Source: an uncultured Oscillospiraceae bacterium (GTDB lineage: Bacteria; Bacillota; Clostridia; Oscillospirales; Oscillospiraceae). Taken from it: a stretch of 59,422 bases of DNA. Made by a program: the position numbers and the translations under genes. Positions 1 to 8,185 of this stretch are shown here, in pieces. The notes beneath the pieces are model-generated. The model ran no database searches, was not told the DNA's origin, and saw nothing but the letters and a program-made list of their open reading frames with translations. The DNA lies in assembly GCA_934597125.1 (NCBI GenBank), contig CAKTQM010000006.1:1-59422 (forward strand), given 5' to 3'. Each line of letters starts with the position of its first letter. Position 1 is the stretch's first letter.

Positions 1-33
1 GAGCACCTCATCGTCGAGTTGTACTCCAAGTAA
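1..33 (+). CDS. rpsD: 30S ribosomal protein S4, C-terminal end (partial)
   Basis: The window opens inside a gene whose last ten codons read EHLIVELYSK before TAA. This matches the usual S4 ending (VELYSK) and the expected position directly upstream of rpoA in Clostridia. S4 is a primary 16S rRNA-binding protein of the small subunit. Only the last 33 bases are present, so the call rests on the terminal motif and synteny. Confidence 0.85.
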   Translation, partial: EHLIVELYSK

Positions 34-117
34 TCGGGGAACTGACCCTCACAACGAAGCAACCACGAATGTACGGGACTGCCCGTATCGCCACATGAAT
101 TTGAAGGAGGGTACTGC

Positions 118-1071
118 ATGATCGAAATTGAGAAGCCCCAGATTGAATGTGTTGAAACACCTGGTGATGCTTCCTATGGCAAATATGTGATCGAACCCCT
201 GGAGCGCGGCTATGGTACCACATTGGGCAACGCCCTGCGCCGCATTATGCTTTCTTCTCTGCCCGGCACGGCGGCCACCAGCATTAAAATCGCCGGTGTG
301 CAGCACGAGTTTTCCACCATCCCCGGTGTGAAAGAGGACGTGACAGAGATCGTTTTGAACGTGAAGCAGCTTTTGGTAAAGCTGCACTGCGATGGCGCCA
401 AGACCGTCTTTATCGAGGCGGTGGGCCCCTGCGTGGTGACAGCCGGTGATATCAAGAGCGACGGCGAGGTGGAAGTCCTCAACCCCGAGCTTCAGATCGC
501 CACATTGGATGTGGGTGCCACTCTCAGCATGGAGATCAGCCTGAGCCACGGCCGCGGCTATGTCTCCGCTGACAAGAACAAGGTGCTGCATCCCGCCGCC
601 ATCGGCGTTATCCCCATCGACTCGATCTATACCCCTGTGTATAAGGTCAACTACACCGTGGAGAACACCCGCGTGGGTGCGTCCAGCGACTATGACAAGC
701 TGACGCTGGAGGTGTGGACAGATTCCACCATCTCCGCCCGCGATGCGGTCTCTCTGGGCGCCAAGATCCTGTGCGACCACTTCGCCCTGTTCACCGACCT
801 GAGCGACACCGTAGGCGACAAGTCTACCGTGGTGGAGAAGGCCACCGATCAGCGTGACAAGGTGTTGGAGCTGACTATCGAGGAGCTGGATCTCAGTGTC
901 CGCAGCTTTAACTGCCTCAAGCGTGCCAATATCAACACCGTCGAGGACTTGATCTCCAAGACCGAGGACGAGATGATGAAAGTGCGCAATCTGGGACGCA
1001 AGTCCCTGGAGGAAGTCATCAACAAGCTGGCCATGATGGGCCTGTCCCTGGCCAGCGAGGAAAACAACTAA
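118..1071 (+). CDS. rpoA: DNA-directed RNA polymerase subunit alpha
   Basis: Full-length 317-residue alpha subunit, which dimerises to nucleate RNA polymerase assembly and contacts UP elements and activators through its C-terminal domain. The N-terminal domain shows the family block [19 protein letters not shown] (about residues 31-50). The C-terminal domain begins near residue 245 ([19 protein letters not shown]) and ends in the helix-hairpin-helix [10 protein letters not shown]. An AAGGAGG ribosome site lies 5 bases before ATG. It sits between rpsD and rplQ, the standard Gram-positive ribosomal operon end. Confidence 0.98.
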   Translation: MIEIEKPQIECVETPGDASYGKYVIEPLERGYGTTLGNALRRIMLSSLPGTAATSIKIAGVQHEFSTIPGVKEDVTEIVLNVKQLLVKLHCDGAKTVFIEAVGPCVVTAGDIKSDGEVEVLNPELQIATLDVGATLSMEISLSHGRGYVSADKNKVLHPAAIGVIPIDSIYTPVYKVNYTVENTRVGASSDYDKLTLEVWTDSTISARDAVSLGAKILCDHFALFTDLSDTVGDKSTVVEKATDQRDKVLELTIEELDLSVRSFNCLKRANINTVEDLISKTEDEMMKVRNLGRKSLEEVINKLAMMGLSLASEENN

Positions 1072-1096
1072 CATCCTATCAAGGAGGAAACGTAAC

Positions 1097-1441
1097 ATGC
1101 CCGGAACTCGTAAGCTCGGTAAGACTACCGATCAGCGTATGGCGATGCTCCGTCAGCAGGTCACCGATCTTCTGGACAACGGCCGCATGGAGACCACCAT
1201 TACCCGTTGCAAGGAGATCAAGCCCCTGGCTGAAAAGATGATTACCCTGGGCAAGAAGGGTGATCTGGCTGCCTATCGTCAGGCACTGAGCTTCATCACC
1301 AAAGAGGATGTTGCCAACAAGCTGTTCAAGGAGATCGCTCCTGAATATGCCGAGCGCAACGGCGGTTATACCCGCATCATCCGCACCGGCGTCCGCCGCG
1401 GCGATGCTGCCGAGACCGCTATCATCGAGCTGGTGAAGTAA
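1097..1441 (+). CDS. rplQ: 50S ribosomal protein L17
   Basis: 114 residues, the usual L17 length. It has the family N-terminus [19 protein letters not shown] and the conserved C-terminal [19 protein letters not shown] segment. L17 binds 23S rRNA near the peptide exit tunnel. It starts 25 bases after rpoA behind a strong AAGGAGG site and is the last gene of the ribosomal operon, followed at once by an intrinsic terminator. Confidence 0.98.
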   Translation: MPGTRKLGKTTDQRMAMLRQQVTDLLDNGRMETTITRCKEIKPLAEKMITLGKKGDLAAYRQALSFITKEDVANKLFKEIAPEYAERNGGYTRIIRTGVRRGDAAETAIIELVK

Positions 1442-1453
1442 TCACGTCTCAAT

Positions 1454-1500
1454 AAAAAGCCCTTTGCTATGGCTCAGCCGCCGTAGCAAAGGGCTTTTTT
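1454..1500 (+). terminator. Intrinsic terminator of the rpsD-rpoA-rplQ operon
   Basis: AAAAAGCCCTTTGCTA pairs with TAGCAAAGGGCTTTTTT around a 14-base loop, giving a long stem with a T-run, 12 bases after the rplQ stop. Confidence 0.93.
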
Positions 1501-1686
1501 ATGTGCGCTGGCGACATGATAGAAATTTGCAAAGGTGGCCTTTAAGCCTGCTTTCACTGAGAGCATAAGCGGCGGTAGAAACGTTCGCCTGCGGTTGCCA
1601 AAGACACCACACCTATACTATACTGAATATGTAAACTTCAAGTTGCGGCAGGTTTTGGAAAAAAAGCAAATGCAACTTCAACTTGC

Positions 1687-1715
1687 TGGACAATGCCGCC
1701 GCGGTGTGGCATACT
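1687..1715 (+). promoter_or_regulatory. Sigma-A-type promoter for the zinc-ribbon pair
   Basis: TGGACA and CATACT are separated by 17 bases and end 49 bases before the first zinc-ribbon gene. Both hexamers match consensus imperfectly. The rest of the 1501-1764 gap holds nothing I can identify. Confidence 0.5.
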
Positions 1716-1764
1716 TTGGGATAGAAGCAGGAGACAGACGGGACGAAAAGGGAGGGAAACGACC

Positions 1765-2136
1765 ATGGCCAGCATCAAGTGCAAAGCCTGCGGGCGGCGG
1801 TATAGCTATCACGTTAGTGACCTGTGTCCCCATTGCGGGGCGTATAACCGGCCACCCAGCCGTATGCGGGTGGACTTTGACAAAGAGGGCAACGCCGAAC
1901 TGCTGCACGAGCAGGATTTCCTGCGGCAGAGCGAGACAGGCCGCCAGCGGAAGGCCTGCTACGAGCGGAAGGAGTGCCACGAGGGTGCGGCCCGCAAGGT
2001 GCGGCAGATCCCCGATACCGCGGAGCTGACGGAAAAGCTGAAGCAATACGGCGAGTCCCTTCCAGAGGGCGTCAAGGCGCTGCTGGGCGTGCTGGCCTTT
2101 GTGCTTTTCCTGATCCTGTCAGTGGCAAGATGGTAA
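1765..2136 (+). CDS. Zinc-ribbon membrane protein (first of a tandem pair)
   Basis: 123 residues from the ATG behind GGAGGGAAAC; an upstream in-frame ATG at 1693 lacks a ribosome site. Residues 1-30 form a zinc ribbon with two CxxC knuckles (CKACGRRYSY and CPHCGAYNRPPSRMRVDF). A charged middle follows, then a single C-terminal membrane segment (ALLGVLAFVLFLILSVARW). The tail-anchored layout puts the zinc ribbon in the cytoplasm. Function unknown. The next gene is a clear paralogue in its first 60 residues. Confidence 0.75.
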   Translation: MASIKCKACGRRYSYHVSDLCPHCGAYNRPPSRMRVDFDKEGNAELLHEQDFLRQSETGRQRKACYERKECHEGAARKVRQIPDTAELTEKLKQYGESLPEGVKALLGVLAFVLFLILSVARW

Positions 2137-2148
2137 AAGGAGCAGAGC

Positions 2149-2901
2149 ATGGCTAACATCAAGTGTAAGTCCTGCGGGCGGCGGTACAGCTATCTGGACA
2201 GCGACTTGTGCCCCTATTGCGGGGCGTATAACCGGCCGCCCAGTCGCATGCGGGTGGACTTCGACCAGGAGGGCAACGCGGAACTGCTGAACGAGCAGCA
2301 GTTCCAGCAGCAGAGTACCATCAACTGGAGACAAAAGGACTGCTATGAGCACGAGACCGCACGGGAGAGCGGCGAGACGCCCGGCCACGGCAGCGGAGTA
2401 ACGACGGGCAAGTTCGTCGTGCTGGCAGCGGTGCTGGTGGCGGTGTTTATTGCACTGTGCCTGCTGATTAACTTTACCGGAGGCGGAATGCTGGAACCGG
2501 ACGTTTCGGAGGATTGGGTCTATAGCGCAGAAGCGCCTGCCGAGGAGATTATTGAGTCGGACGTGGAGGTCTGTGCGATAGGCGAGCAGTTTCTGCTGGA
2601 CGGGCAGCGGGTGACGGTGGAATCTGCCGGTATGGACGCGGATGAGCTGCGCGCCACGGTGGAATGGAAGGTGGAACCCACCTATCCGCCGGAGCTGTAT
2701 GTCCTGTATGAGAACGGCAGCCAGCTGGTGACCTATACTTGGTACGAGGAAAACGCAGGGGATGGGAGATGGCGCTACGGCTATACCGACGACGGCTTTG
2801 GCTGGGAAGGTGTGGTGGAGGCATATCTGACCTTTACCGACCACGGCGATACGCCGGTTTATGACATATGGGTCGATATCACCGAGGTGCTTACACATTA
2901 A
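2149..2901 (+). CDS. Zinc-ribbon single-pass membrane protein (second of the pair)
   Basis: 250 residues. The N-terminus repeats the preceding protein almost exactly (IKCKSCGRRYSY, CPYCGAYNRPPSRMRVDFD). One membrane helix lies at about residues 86-107 (FVVLAAVLVAVFIALCLLIN), followed by an acidic ~140-residue beta-rich domain predicted outside the membrane. It starts 12 bases after the first gene, so the two are co-transcribed. The layout (cytoplasmic zinc ribbon, helix, exported domain) suggests a membrane sensor or scaffold, but no specific function can be assigned. Confidence 0.75.
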   Translation: MANIKCKSCGRRYSYLDSDLCPYCGAYNRPPSRMRVDFDQEGNAELLNEQQFQQQSTINWRQKDCYEHETARESGETPGHGSGVTTGKFVVLAAVLVAVFIALCLLINFTGGGMLEPDVSEDWVYSAEAPAEEIIESDVEVCAIGEQFLLDGQRVTVESAGMDADELRATVEWKVEPTYPPELYVLYENGSQLVTYTWYEENAGDGRWRYGYTDDGFGWEGVVEAYLTFTDHGDTPVYDIWVDITEVLTH

Positions 2902-2940
2902 AAAAGAGCAGGGCGGGGGATCCCCGCCCTGCTCTTTCTG
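2901..2940 (+). terminator. Intrinsic terminator after the zinc-ribbon pair
   Basis: AAAGAGCAGGGCGGGG pairs with CCCCGCCCTGCTCTTT over a two-base centre, beginning at the stop codon. Confidence 0.9.
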
Positions 2941-2965
2941 TGCTGCGAACGTCTGAGATGAGGAA

Positions 2966-2993
2966 AGAAGAGACGGCATAAGCCGTCTCTTCT
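2966..2993 (-). terminator. Terminator of the beta-helix surface protein gene
   Basis: AAGAAGAGACGGC and GCCGTCTCTTCTT form a 13-bp stem around a 4-base loop, just past the minus-strand stop at 2999. Confidence 0.65.
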
Positions 2994-2998
2994 TGTAG

Positions 2999-3382
2999 TT
3001 ATCCGCGTTTCTTTCCGGTGAGCCATGCGGTGCCTGTCAGGCTCAGCAGGGCGGTGGCGGCATAGAGGGCGACGCCCGCATCACCGGTGTTTTGGGATTT
3101 GATGGTCTTACCGGTGTTGCTGGTATCCGGCTGATCGGTAGTGGTGCCGGCGGGAGCACGGCGGGCGACGCCGCTGCCCCGGGGGAGCTTTTCAATAACG
3201 GTGCCGGCCAAGGTAATGACCTTGGTGCCCGCCGCGTCAGAGAAGAACTTGCCGCAGTTGGTGCAGTACCAGTATTCAATGTTGCCCTGATGGCGGGTGG
3301 TGGCGGCCTTGGCGGGGACATGTTTCAGGCCGCTGCCGTGGGTATTAGGAGCCAGAGCGCCGTATGCCGCGCCGCAGAGACA
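2999..3382 (-). pseudogene. C-terminal part of the surface protein, out of frame
   Basis: In a different frame from the main reading frame upstream, this stretch encodes the rest of the same protein. It has a cysteine-pair repeat (YWYCTNCGKFFSDAAGTKVI), a Thr/Pro linker, then GKTIKSQNTGD, a hydrophobic helix and KKRG. The repeat and ending match the 2661-residue surface protein of this window (YWSCSRCGKYFSDAEG; GKTVKSSDTGD). The TGD-hydrophobic-KK ending resembles clostridial sortase signals. The frame changes within about 3374-3383. Confidence 0.7.
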
Positions 3383-5691
3383 TCGCACTTCGCCTTTGTG
3401 GTGCAGGTGGCCTTGCCGCCCTTGTGGGGGGCAAGACTGCCTTTTTCGCCGCAGGTGCAGAGCTGCCAATGGTCGTGGGCGTCGGACTTCCAGTCCGCGC
3501 CGAACTGATGACTGACAGTCAGGGTATAGCTGGCCGTTGCTGTGGCGTAGAGATCCGTCTCAGCCGCCGTGACGGTGATGGTTACCTCACCCGCCTTGTG
3601 GACAGTGATTTGGCCGGTGACGAGATCCACAGAGGCGATGGCGGGATCACTGCTGAGATAGGAGAGCGTGGTTTTTGCGGTGGCCTGTCGGGCAGCCAAG
3701 GAATCGCCGCAATGGGCGGCACGCGGAGTGGTGTCCATGCCGATGGACTGGGGCAGGCGGGCAACGGCGGGATAGGTCACCGTGAAGGTGAGGGTTCTGC
3801 CGTCATCGCTGACGGTGCATGATCCGATCGTAAGATCGGTGCGCAGCATTTCCTCTGCATAGCGATCCAAAGTGGGTTCCTTATTGCTGGAATATACTTT
3901 CAACTGACTGGCATCAAACGTATCATCGAAGTGGAAATAGACATCCTCGTTGGATTTCAACGTTACCGTCAGCACCGGTACATCGTCCAGCGACCAGATG
4001 TTGGCGGCTGCATGACCGCTCCAAACGGCGCTTTCCACATGGTTGGTCATCGTATTTGTCAACTGAATATCCGTATACCGTGGTGATGTGTCGCCTTTGA
4101 GGGAATCCATCACCGGGCCGCCGATCACCGGCGCGTAGAAGACGGACAGCTTGCCATCCGCGGCGCTCAAAGCCTGGGAGACAACCAGATAATAGCTGTT
4201 GGAAATATTGCGGCATTTCAGGGCATAGCCGGCCTGATTACTGGTGAAAACAAAGTGGGTGACCGCATCGCTGTGGTTACTCGCCCCCAATTGAATGACC
4301 TGTACCCCTCGCTCAACGGCGGCGGGCGTCACCTTTACCGGCGTTGTTGTAATGTTGTCGGTGATCTTGGCGGATGTGTTTTTGCTGGTCTGCACAAAGG
4401 CACAGTCACCGGTGGCGTCAAAATCGTGGGTGACAAACCGGCCGCTGATGGTGGAGCTGTTGAGTGTCAGCTTTCCGGAAGCATAGAAAGTACCAGCCAA
4501 TTGAGAATCTGTCACGGTAAGGTCTTTCAAAACGCCATTAGAAATACTCACGTCGCTGCCGGTGCAGTTGCTGAGGGTCAGAGTTCCGGCACCAGACGAG
4601 TCACGTGCAAATTTGGCGTTGGTCAGATCTACCGTGTCGAGTATCGGCGCGACATTGTCGTACAAATAGATTGGGATGGTAACGTTGTTAGGAGACAGGG
4701 TATACCGATGTCCCTCCGTGCTCGTTATAGTGACAGCTTTCTTGAGGATCACATCGCCGCCGGTATAATCACTCAGCAGCACGATGGTGCCGCCATCGGA
4801 TACCTTATCCAGCGCGGTGCGGATGGATTTGACAGGACTGCTCTCATTGCCAGAGCCGTTGTCGTTACTTTGGGTATAATCCACATATACCGTATCCATA
4901 GCGGCCTGCGTGACTTCACCTTGGGTAGAAAGAGTGCCATATGTGCCGGTGGAAGAGCGCATTACATAGGGAGATTTTGGACTCAATGACAGCTTCAACG
5001 TTCCAGCATCCGTCAACACAGGACTGGCTGCACCGTCATAGATTGCCGCGCTGCTGGCATTACGCCACGTGAAGGTGAATGCCTCCGCAATGGGCACACC
5101 TTCAATCAGACCGCTCACAATGGGACTGATCTGCTGTCCGGTCTGCATATTGTCAGGCAGGGTGACGGCGGACGGGACAATTGGATCCGCTGTAATGTTG
5201 ATCTTATAGTTGCTGTCGCCCAACATTTCAGCCGGAACACAGCCGTAGTCCACGTAGGTTTTCTCCGTTGCGGTAAAGCTGCCGGTGCCGGAAGTTGTTG
5301 CACGCCAATAACAGTAGTTACCGGTCACAGAAATCGAGCCATCATTTACAATATTTCCGGAAATGGTGACTTTGGCTCCAATGTCAGAAGCGAATGCCAC
5401 AAATTCTGCGTCGTTTTCAATCATTAAAGGATTTGCACTGAAATTGCGGGAATACCCTTTTGTGGTCAGCTTATGACCAGAAGTTACCACAATTTTTTTA
5501 TCTGTGCTAACATCATAGGTATACACGATATCACCTGCGACTTGAATCTCTGTCACAGTTGAATCCGCCAGTGCCTTCGTCAAATCGGTGTCTGTCGCAA
5601 CAGTCGTTACGCCACCCTCCGCCCATGCCGTTGGCACAAGGCTCAGCAGCAGCGTCAATGCCAGCAGCAGGGATGCCCAAAATCGTTTCAT
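3325..5691 (-). CDS. Secreted beta-helix/Big-2 surface protein, frameshifted near its 3' end
   Basis: The continuous frame gives 788 residues; restoring the frame near 3380 gives about 895. A signal peptide (MKRFWASLLLALTLLLSLVPTAWA) is followed by a repetitive region with pectate-lyase-like beta-helix character. Near residues 280-310 there is a block like those of parallel beta-helix surface proteins (SPVKSIRTALDKVSDGG), then a bacterial Ig-like (Big-2) domain near 680-740 (SSDPAIASVDLVTGQITVHKAGEVTITVTA). A His/Cys-rich repeat (HDHWQLCTCGEKGS) comes just before the shift. After it the frame reads about 20 unrelated residues. Without the shift the protein would end in a sortase-like anchor. 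Likely an adhesin or glycan-binding cell-wall protein; substrate unknown. Confidence 0.8.
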   Translation of the reverse strand: MKRFWASLLLALTLLLSLVPTAWAEGGVTTVATDTDLTKALADSTVTEIQVAGDIVYTYDVSTDKKIVVTSGHKLTTKGYSRNFSANPLMIENDAEFVAFASDIGAKVTISGNIVNDGSISVTGNYCYWRATTSGTGSFTATEKTYVDYGCVPAEMLGDSNYKINITADPIVPSAVTLPDNMQTGQQISPIVSGLIEGVPIAEAFTFTWRNASSAAIYDGAASPVLTDAGTLKLSLSPKSPYVMRSSTGTYGTLSTQGEVTQAAMDTVYVDYTQSNDNGSGNESSPVKSIRTALDKVSDGGTIVLLSDYTGGDVILKKAVTITSTEGHRYTLSPNNVTIPIYLYDNVAPILDTVDLTNAKFARDSSGAGTLTLSNCTGSDVSISNGVLKDLTVTDSQLAGTFYASGKLTLNSSTISGRFVTHDFDATGDCAFVQTSKNTSAKITDNITTTPVKVTPAAVERGVQVIQLGASNHSDAVTHFVFTSNQAGYALKCRNISNSYYLVVSQALSAADGKLSVFYAPVIGGPVMDSLKGDTSPRYTDIQLTNTMTNHVESAVWSGHAAANIWSLDDVPVLTVTLKSNEDVYFHFDDTFDASQLKVYSSNKEPTLDRYAEEMLRTDLTIGSCTVSDDGRTLTFTVTYPAVARLPQSIGMDTTPRAAHCGDSLAARQATAKTTLSYLSSDPAIASVDLVTGQITVHKAGEVTITVTAAETDLYATATASYTLTVSHQFGADWKSDAHDHWQLCTCGEKGSLAPHKGGKATCTTKAKCDVSAARHTALWLLIPTAAA

Positions 5692-5733
5692 ACATTCTCC
5701 ACCTTATGACTCCTGATCGTACCTGCAGCGTCG

Positions 5734-5774
5734 AAATTTTTTCCTTCGGAAAAAATTTGTGTCCCATGGGACAC
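5734..5774 (-). promoter_or_regulatory. Two perfect palindromes in the surface-protein leader
   Basis: An 11-bp stem (AAATTTTTTCC/GGAAAAAATTT, loop TTC, 5734-5758) abuts a 16-bp perfect palindrome GTGTCCCATGGGACAC (5759-5774). Both lie between the minus-strand promoter at 5804-5832 and the gene. The palindrome is a candidate operator; the hairpin has T-runs on either strand and may attenuate. Confidence 0.5.
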
Positions 5775-5803
5775 ATGGAATGGTCTATATGCCATTTTTA
5801 TCT

Positions 5804-5832
5804 ATTATAGCCAAGTTGCGCCGTTTGTGCAA
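5804..5832 (-). promoter_or_regulatory. Sigma-A-type promoter of the surface protein gene
   Basis: On the minus strand, TTGCAC and a perfect TATAAT are separated by 17 bases, about 110 bases upstream of the start codon. Confidence 0.75.
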
Positions 5833-5898
5833 GAGCTACGGCGTTTTTTTACCGTCTTATTTCGCGCCGGGAGCCATATACTGTGGGGAGGTGATGGA

Positions 5899-6624
5899 AT
5901 GAAGCGTGGGATATGGCGGCTGACGGCGGTGGTGCTGGCAGTGATGCTGGTGGTCTGCGGCGGGGCAAAGGGCCGTGAAAAACCGGCCGCGGCGCCAGTG
6001 GACGGCACAGTGGAGACGGAGGATATCAAATATGTGGCCCTGACCTTTGACGACGGCCCCTCGCCCCGCTGTACGCCCCAGCTGCTGGACGGACTGCAGG
6101 AACGGGGTGTCCACGCCACGTTCTTCGTGGTGGGCTGTCAGGTGGTGAAGGATCCGGACATTGTCATCCGCATGGCTGCCGAGGGGCATCAGGTGGGCAA
6201 CCATTCCTATGACCACAAGGAGCTGGATAAGCTGCCCGCCTGGGAGGCGGCGGAGGATATGGCGAAGAACGATGACCTGCTGCAGCAGCTGCTGGGGGAA
6301 GGGGACTACTGGGTGCGGCCGCCCTACGGGCTGCTGTCGGCGGCGGAAACGGCGGCGCTGGCCGTGCCGGTGATCGGCTGGTCGGTGGATACGGAGGACT
6401 GGAAGAGCAAGAACGCGGAGAAGATCCTGGACATTATCTATCGGGACACAGGGGATGGAGATATTATCCTGCTGCACGACCGGTATCTCAACTCTGTGGA
6501 GGCGGCGCTGCGGGCGGTGGATCACCTGCAGCAGCAGGGCTACCGCTTTGTGACCGTGGCGGAGCTGCTGGCCTTCAAGGGCGTGGAGGCAGAGAGCGGA
6601 CAGGAGTATCGCAGCGCAAAATAA
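5899..6624 (+). CDS. Polysaccharide deacetylase (NodB/CE4 family)
   Basis: 241 residues from an ATG behind GGGGAGGTG; the in-frame ATG at 5827 lies in the divergent promoter. An N-terminal membrane/signal segment (residues 8-22, ending VVCGG) could be a lipoprotein signal, but the residue before Cys is Val, which is atypical. All five CE4 motifs are visible: TFDDGPS with the catalytic Asp, the zinc-binding HSYDH, RPPYG, DTEDW, and LLHDR. These enzymes remove acetyl groups from peptidoglycan or other cell-surface glycans, using a metal bound by Asp-His-His. It diverges from the surface-protein gene and has its own terminator. Confidence 0.92.
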   Translation: MKRGIWRLTAVVLAVMLVVCGGAKGREKPAAAPVDGTVETEDIKYVALTFDDGPSPRCTPQLLDGLQERGVHATFFVVGCQVVKDPDIVIRMAAEGHQVGNHSYDHKELDKLPAWEAAEDMAKNDDLLQQLLGEGDYWVRPPYGLLSAAETAALAVPVIGWSVDTEDWKSKNAEKILDIIYRDTGDGDIILLHDRYLNSVEAALRAVDHLQQQGYRFVTVAELLAFKGVEAESGQEYRSAK

Positions 6625-6659
6625 AAGAACCCCGATGCACAGGCATCGGGGTTCTTTCA
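6625..6659. terminator. Bidirectional terminator between the deacetylase gene and secG
   Basis: AAAGAACCCCGATGC and GCATCGGGGTTCTTT form a stem flanked by A- and T-runs. It serves both converging genes. Confidence 0.9.
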
Positions 6660-6667
6660 AAACAACA

Positions 6668-6910
6668 TTACATACCAGCGGCGATCATGCAATTCAAAAC
6701 CAGAGTCAGCACGACAAACACGCCGCCCAGCCACTTGGTGCTCTTGGCCAGCTTGGCATCCAGAGAACGGGCCTTGCTCTTGGCCATATAGGAATCGGCA
6801 ATGCCGCCGATGGTGCCGGACAGGCCCTGGCTCTTGCCGGACTGGAACAGGACAATCAGAATCAGCGCCAGCGCGGCGATCAGCTGTAAAATCGTAACAA
6901 AGAGAAGCAT
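6668..6910 (-). CDS. secG: Preprotein translocase subunit SecG
   Basis: 80 residues with two hydrophobic helices (about 3-22 and 56-77). Between them lies the family segment LFQSGKSQGLSGTIGG, then a basic loop. SecG forms the SecYEG channel with SecY and SecE and stimulates SecA-driven export. Length and motif fit the family. Single-gene unit converging on the deacetylase gene and divergent from lexA. Confidence 0.95.
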   Translation of the reverse strand: MLLFVTILQLIAALALILIVLFQSGKSQGLSGTIGGIADSYMAKSKARSLDAKLAKSTKWLGGVFVVLTLVLNCMIAAGM

Positions 6911-7030
6911 AACGGAAAACCCTCCAAACGTATTTGCATGCCTGCTGAAGCAACAGGCATATCTATCACAGTAAAAATAATGTTACCACAGTCAAGGGGA
7001 AAAAGCAAGCAAAAAAATGAAAAAAGTTTT

Positions 7031-7069
7031 GGAACAAATGTTGTAAACCACGAAAAGATGTGCTATAAT
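7031..7069 (+). promoter_or_regulatory. lexA promoter with overlapping SOS box
   Basis: TTGTAA (7041-7046) and TATAAT (7064-7069) are 17 bases apart. GGAACAAATGTTGT (7031-7044) matches the Gram-positive LexA box core GAAC-N4-GTT and overlaps the -35 hexamer, so LexA should repress its own gene. Confidence 0.8.
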
Positions 7070-7110
7070 GCAAATATCTATCATGTGGTGGAGCGGAACA
7101 GGAGGCGCTT

Positions 7111-7734
7111 ATGGAAAAAATGACGCGGATGCAGCAACAGATCTACGACTATATCGCCATGACCACCGCGCGGGACGGCTTTCCGCCCTCGGTGCGTGAG
7201 ATCGGCGCGGCAGTGGGACTGAAATCTCCCTCGACGGTGCATTTCCACCTGAAACATATGGAGGAGAAGGGTATCATCAAAAAGGCCGGACGCAAGGGCC
7301 GGACGGTGACGCTGGTGCGCCCGCCGGAGCAGACAGCCGCCCCGACGCAGGAGGTGGAGCCTCCCGTGGGCCGCGTACCCATCGTGGGCAACGTGGCGGC
7401 AGGCACGCCCATTCTGGCTCAGGAGTGTATCGAAGATTACATCCCCTATGACACCAACGGGCGGGACGGTGAGTATTTTGCCCTGCGGGTGCGGGGTGAG
7501 TCCATGCTGAACGCCGGTATCCTGCCGGGGGATCTGGTGGTGGTACACCAGCAGCAGGAGGCGCACAACGGCGAGATTATCGTTGCCATGATCGAGGACG
7601 AGGCCACGGTGAAGCGCCTGAAGCGCAAGGACGGCCACGTATGGCTGATGCCGGAAAACGAGGCCTACAGCCCCATCGACGGCACCCACGCCGCCATTCT
7701 GGGCAAGGTCAGCGCCGTGATCCGTACATATTGA
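7111..7734 (+). CDS. lexA: LexA repressor (SOS regulator, self-cleaving)
   Basis: 207 residues. The N-terminal winged helix-turn-helix (about 1-70) reads DGFPPSVREIGAAVGLKSPS and binds SOS boxes. The C-terminal S24 peptidase domain has the scissile Ala-Gly in NVAAGTP, the nucleophile Ser in GESML and the general base Lys in ATVKRL. RecA filaments trigger self-cleavage between Ala and Gly, derepressing DNA-repair genes. AGGAGG precedes the ATG, and an SOS box lies in the promoter. Confidence 0.97.
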   Translation: MEKMTRMQQQIYDYIAMTTARDGFPPSVREIGAAVGLKSPSTVHFHLKHMEEKGIIKKAGRKGRTVTLVRPPEQTAAPTQEVEPPVGRVPIVGNVAAGTPILAQECIEDYIPYDTNGRDGEYFALRVRGESMLNAGILPGDLVVVHQQQEAHNGEIIVAMIEDEATVKRLKRKDGHVWLMPENEAYSPIDGTHAAILGKVSAVIRTY

Positions 7735-7740
7735 CATACA

Positions 7741-7772
7741 AAAAAGAGACGGCGGAAGCCGTCTCTTTTTTT
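7741..7772. terminator. Terminator between lexA and ssrA
   Basis: AAAAAGAGACGGC and GCCGTCTCTTTTT form a 13-bp stem with a T-run on either strand, placed between two convergent transcripts. Confidence 0.9.
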
Positions 7773-8120
7773 GGTGGAGGCGAGGGGAGTCGAACCCCTG
7801 TCCGAAAGCGCTTTAACAGGACTTTCTCCGGGCGCAGTTACGATTTAAACATTCCCTCCTCGACGCGGCACGCAACAGACGCGGCGATTCAGTAGAGTCA
7901 TGATGCGTGGGCGGGGCAACTCTTACCCGCCTCACGGACGCCACCTAAACGACGCCTTCCCCGGCCGGTGGCCGCTCCGGTTCAGACGGTCACTGCGTTA
8001 AGCAGCGACGGCAACAGTGTTAGTGTTGTCAGTTAATTTTAATTTGCCCGTTGTATGGTGGTCAGGCGCCACCGCCCGCTTATCCGGTCTCCACACCCCC
8101 GTCGAAACCAGTACGCCCCC
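7772..8120 (-). ncRNA. ssrA: Transfer-messenger RNA (tmRNA)
   Basis: About 349 nt. The 5' end (minus strand GGGGGCGTACTGGTTTCGAC) pairs with the 3' end (CGCCTCC then ACCA, with encoded CCA) to form the alanyl acceptor stem. The T-arm GGGGTTCGACTCCCC is intact. An internal reading frame on the minus strand at about 8048-7998 ends ...TDNTNTVAVAA before TAA; this is the degradation tag. The resume codon is not certain: the frame can be traced back through GKLKL. tmRNA rescues stalled ribosomes with SmpB, whose gene is 0.6 kb upstream on the same strand. Confidence 0.95.
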
Positions 8121-8126
8121 GTATGG

Positions 8127-8146
8127 CCCGCCCGAACTCGGGCGGG
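8127..8146 (-). other. GC hairpin just upstream of tmRNA
   Basis: CCCGCCCG and CGGGCGGG form a perfect 8-bp stem 6 bases before the tmRNA 5' end. There is no T-run. It may be an RNA-processing signal if ssrA is read from the smpB-cyclophilin transcript. Confidence 0.45.
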
Positions 8147-8185
8147 AGAGGGAAACTGGGAAATGGAAGCCGTGTGCTTACTTGT

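Noticed and set aside
1535..2029. 164-residue plus-strand frame overlapping the first zinc-ribbon gene
   Set aside because: Arg-rich shadow in another frame of a gene with clear zinc-binding motifs and a ribosome site; it also covers the promoter.
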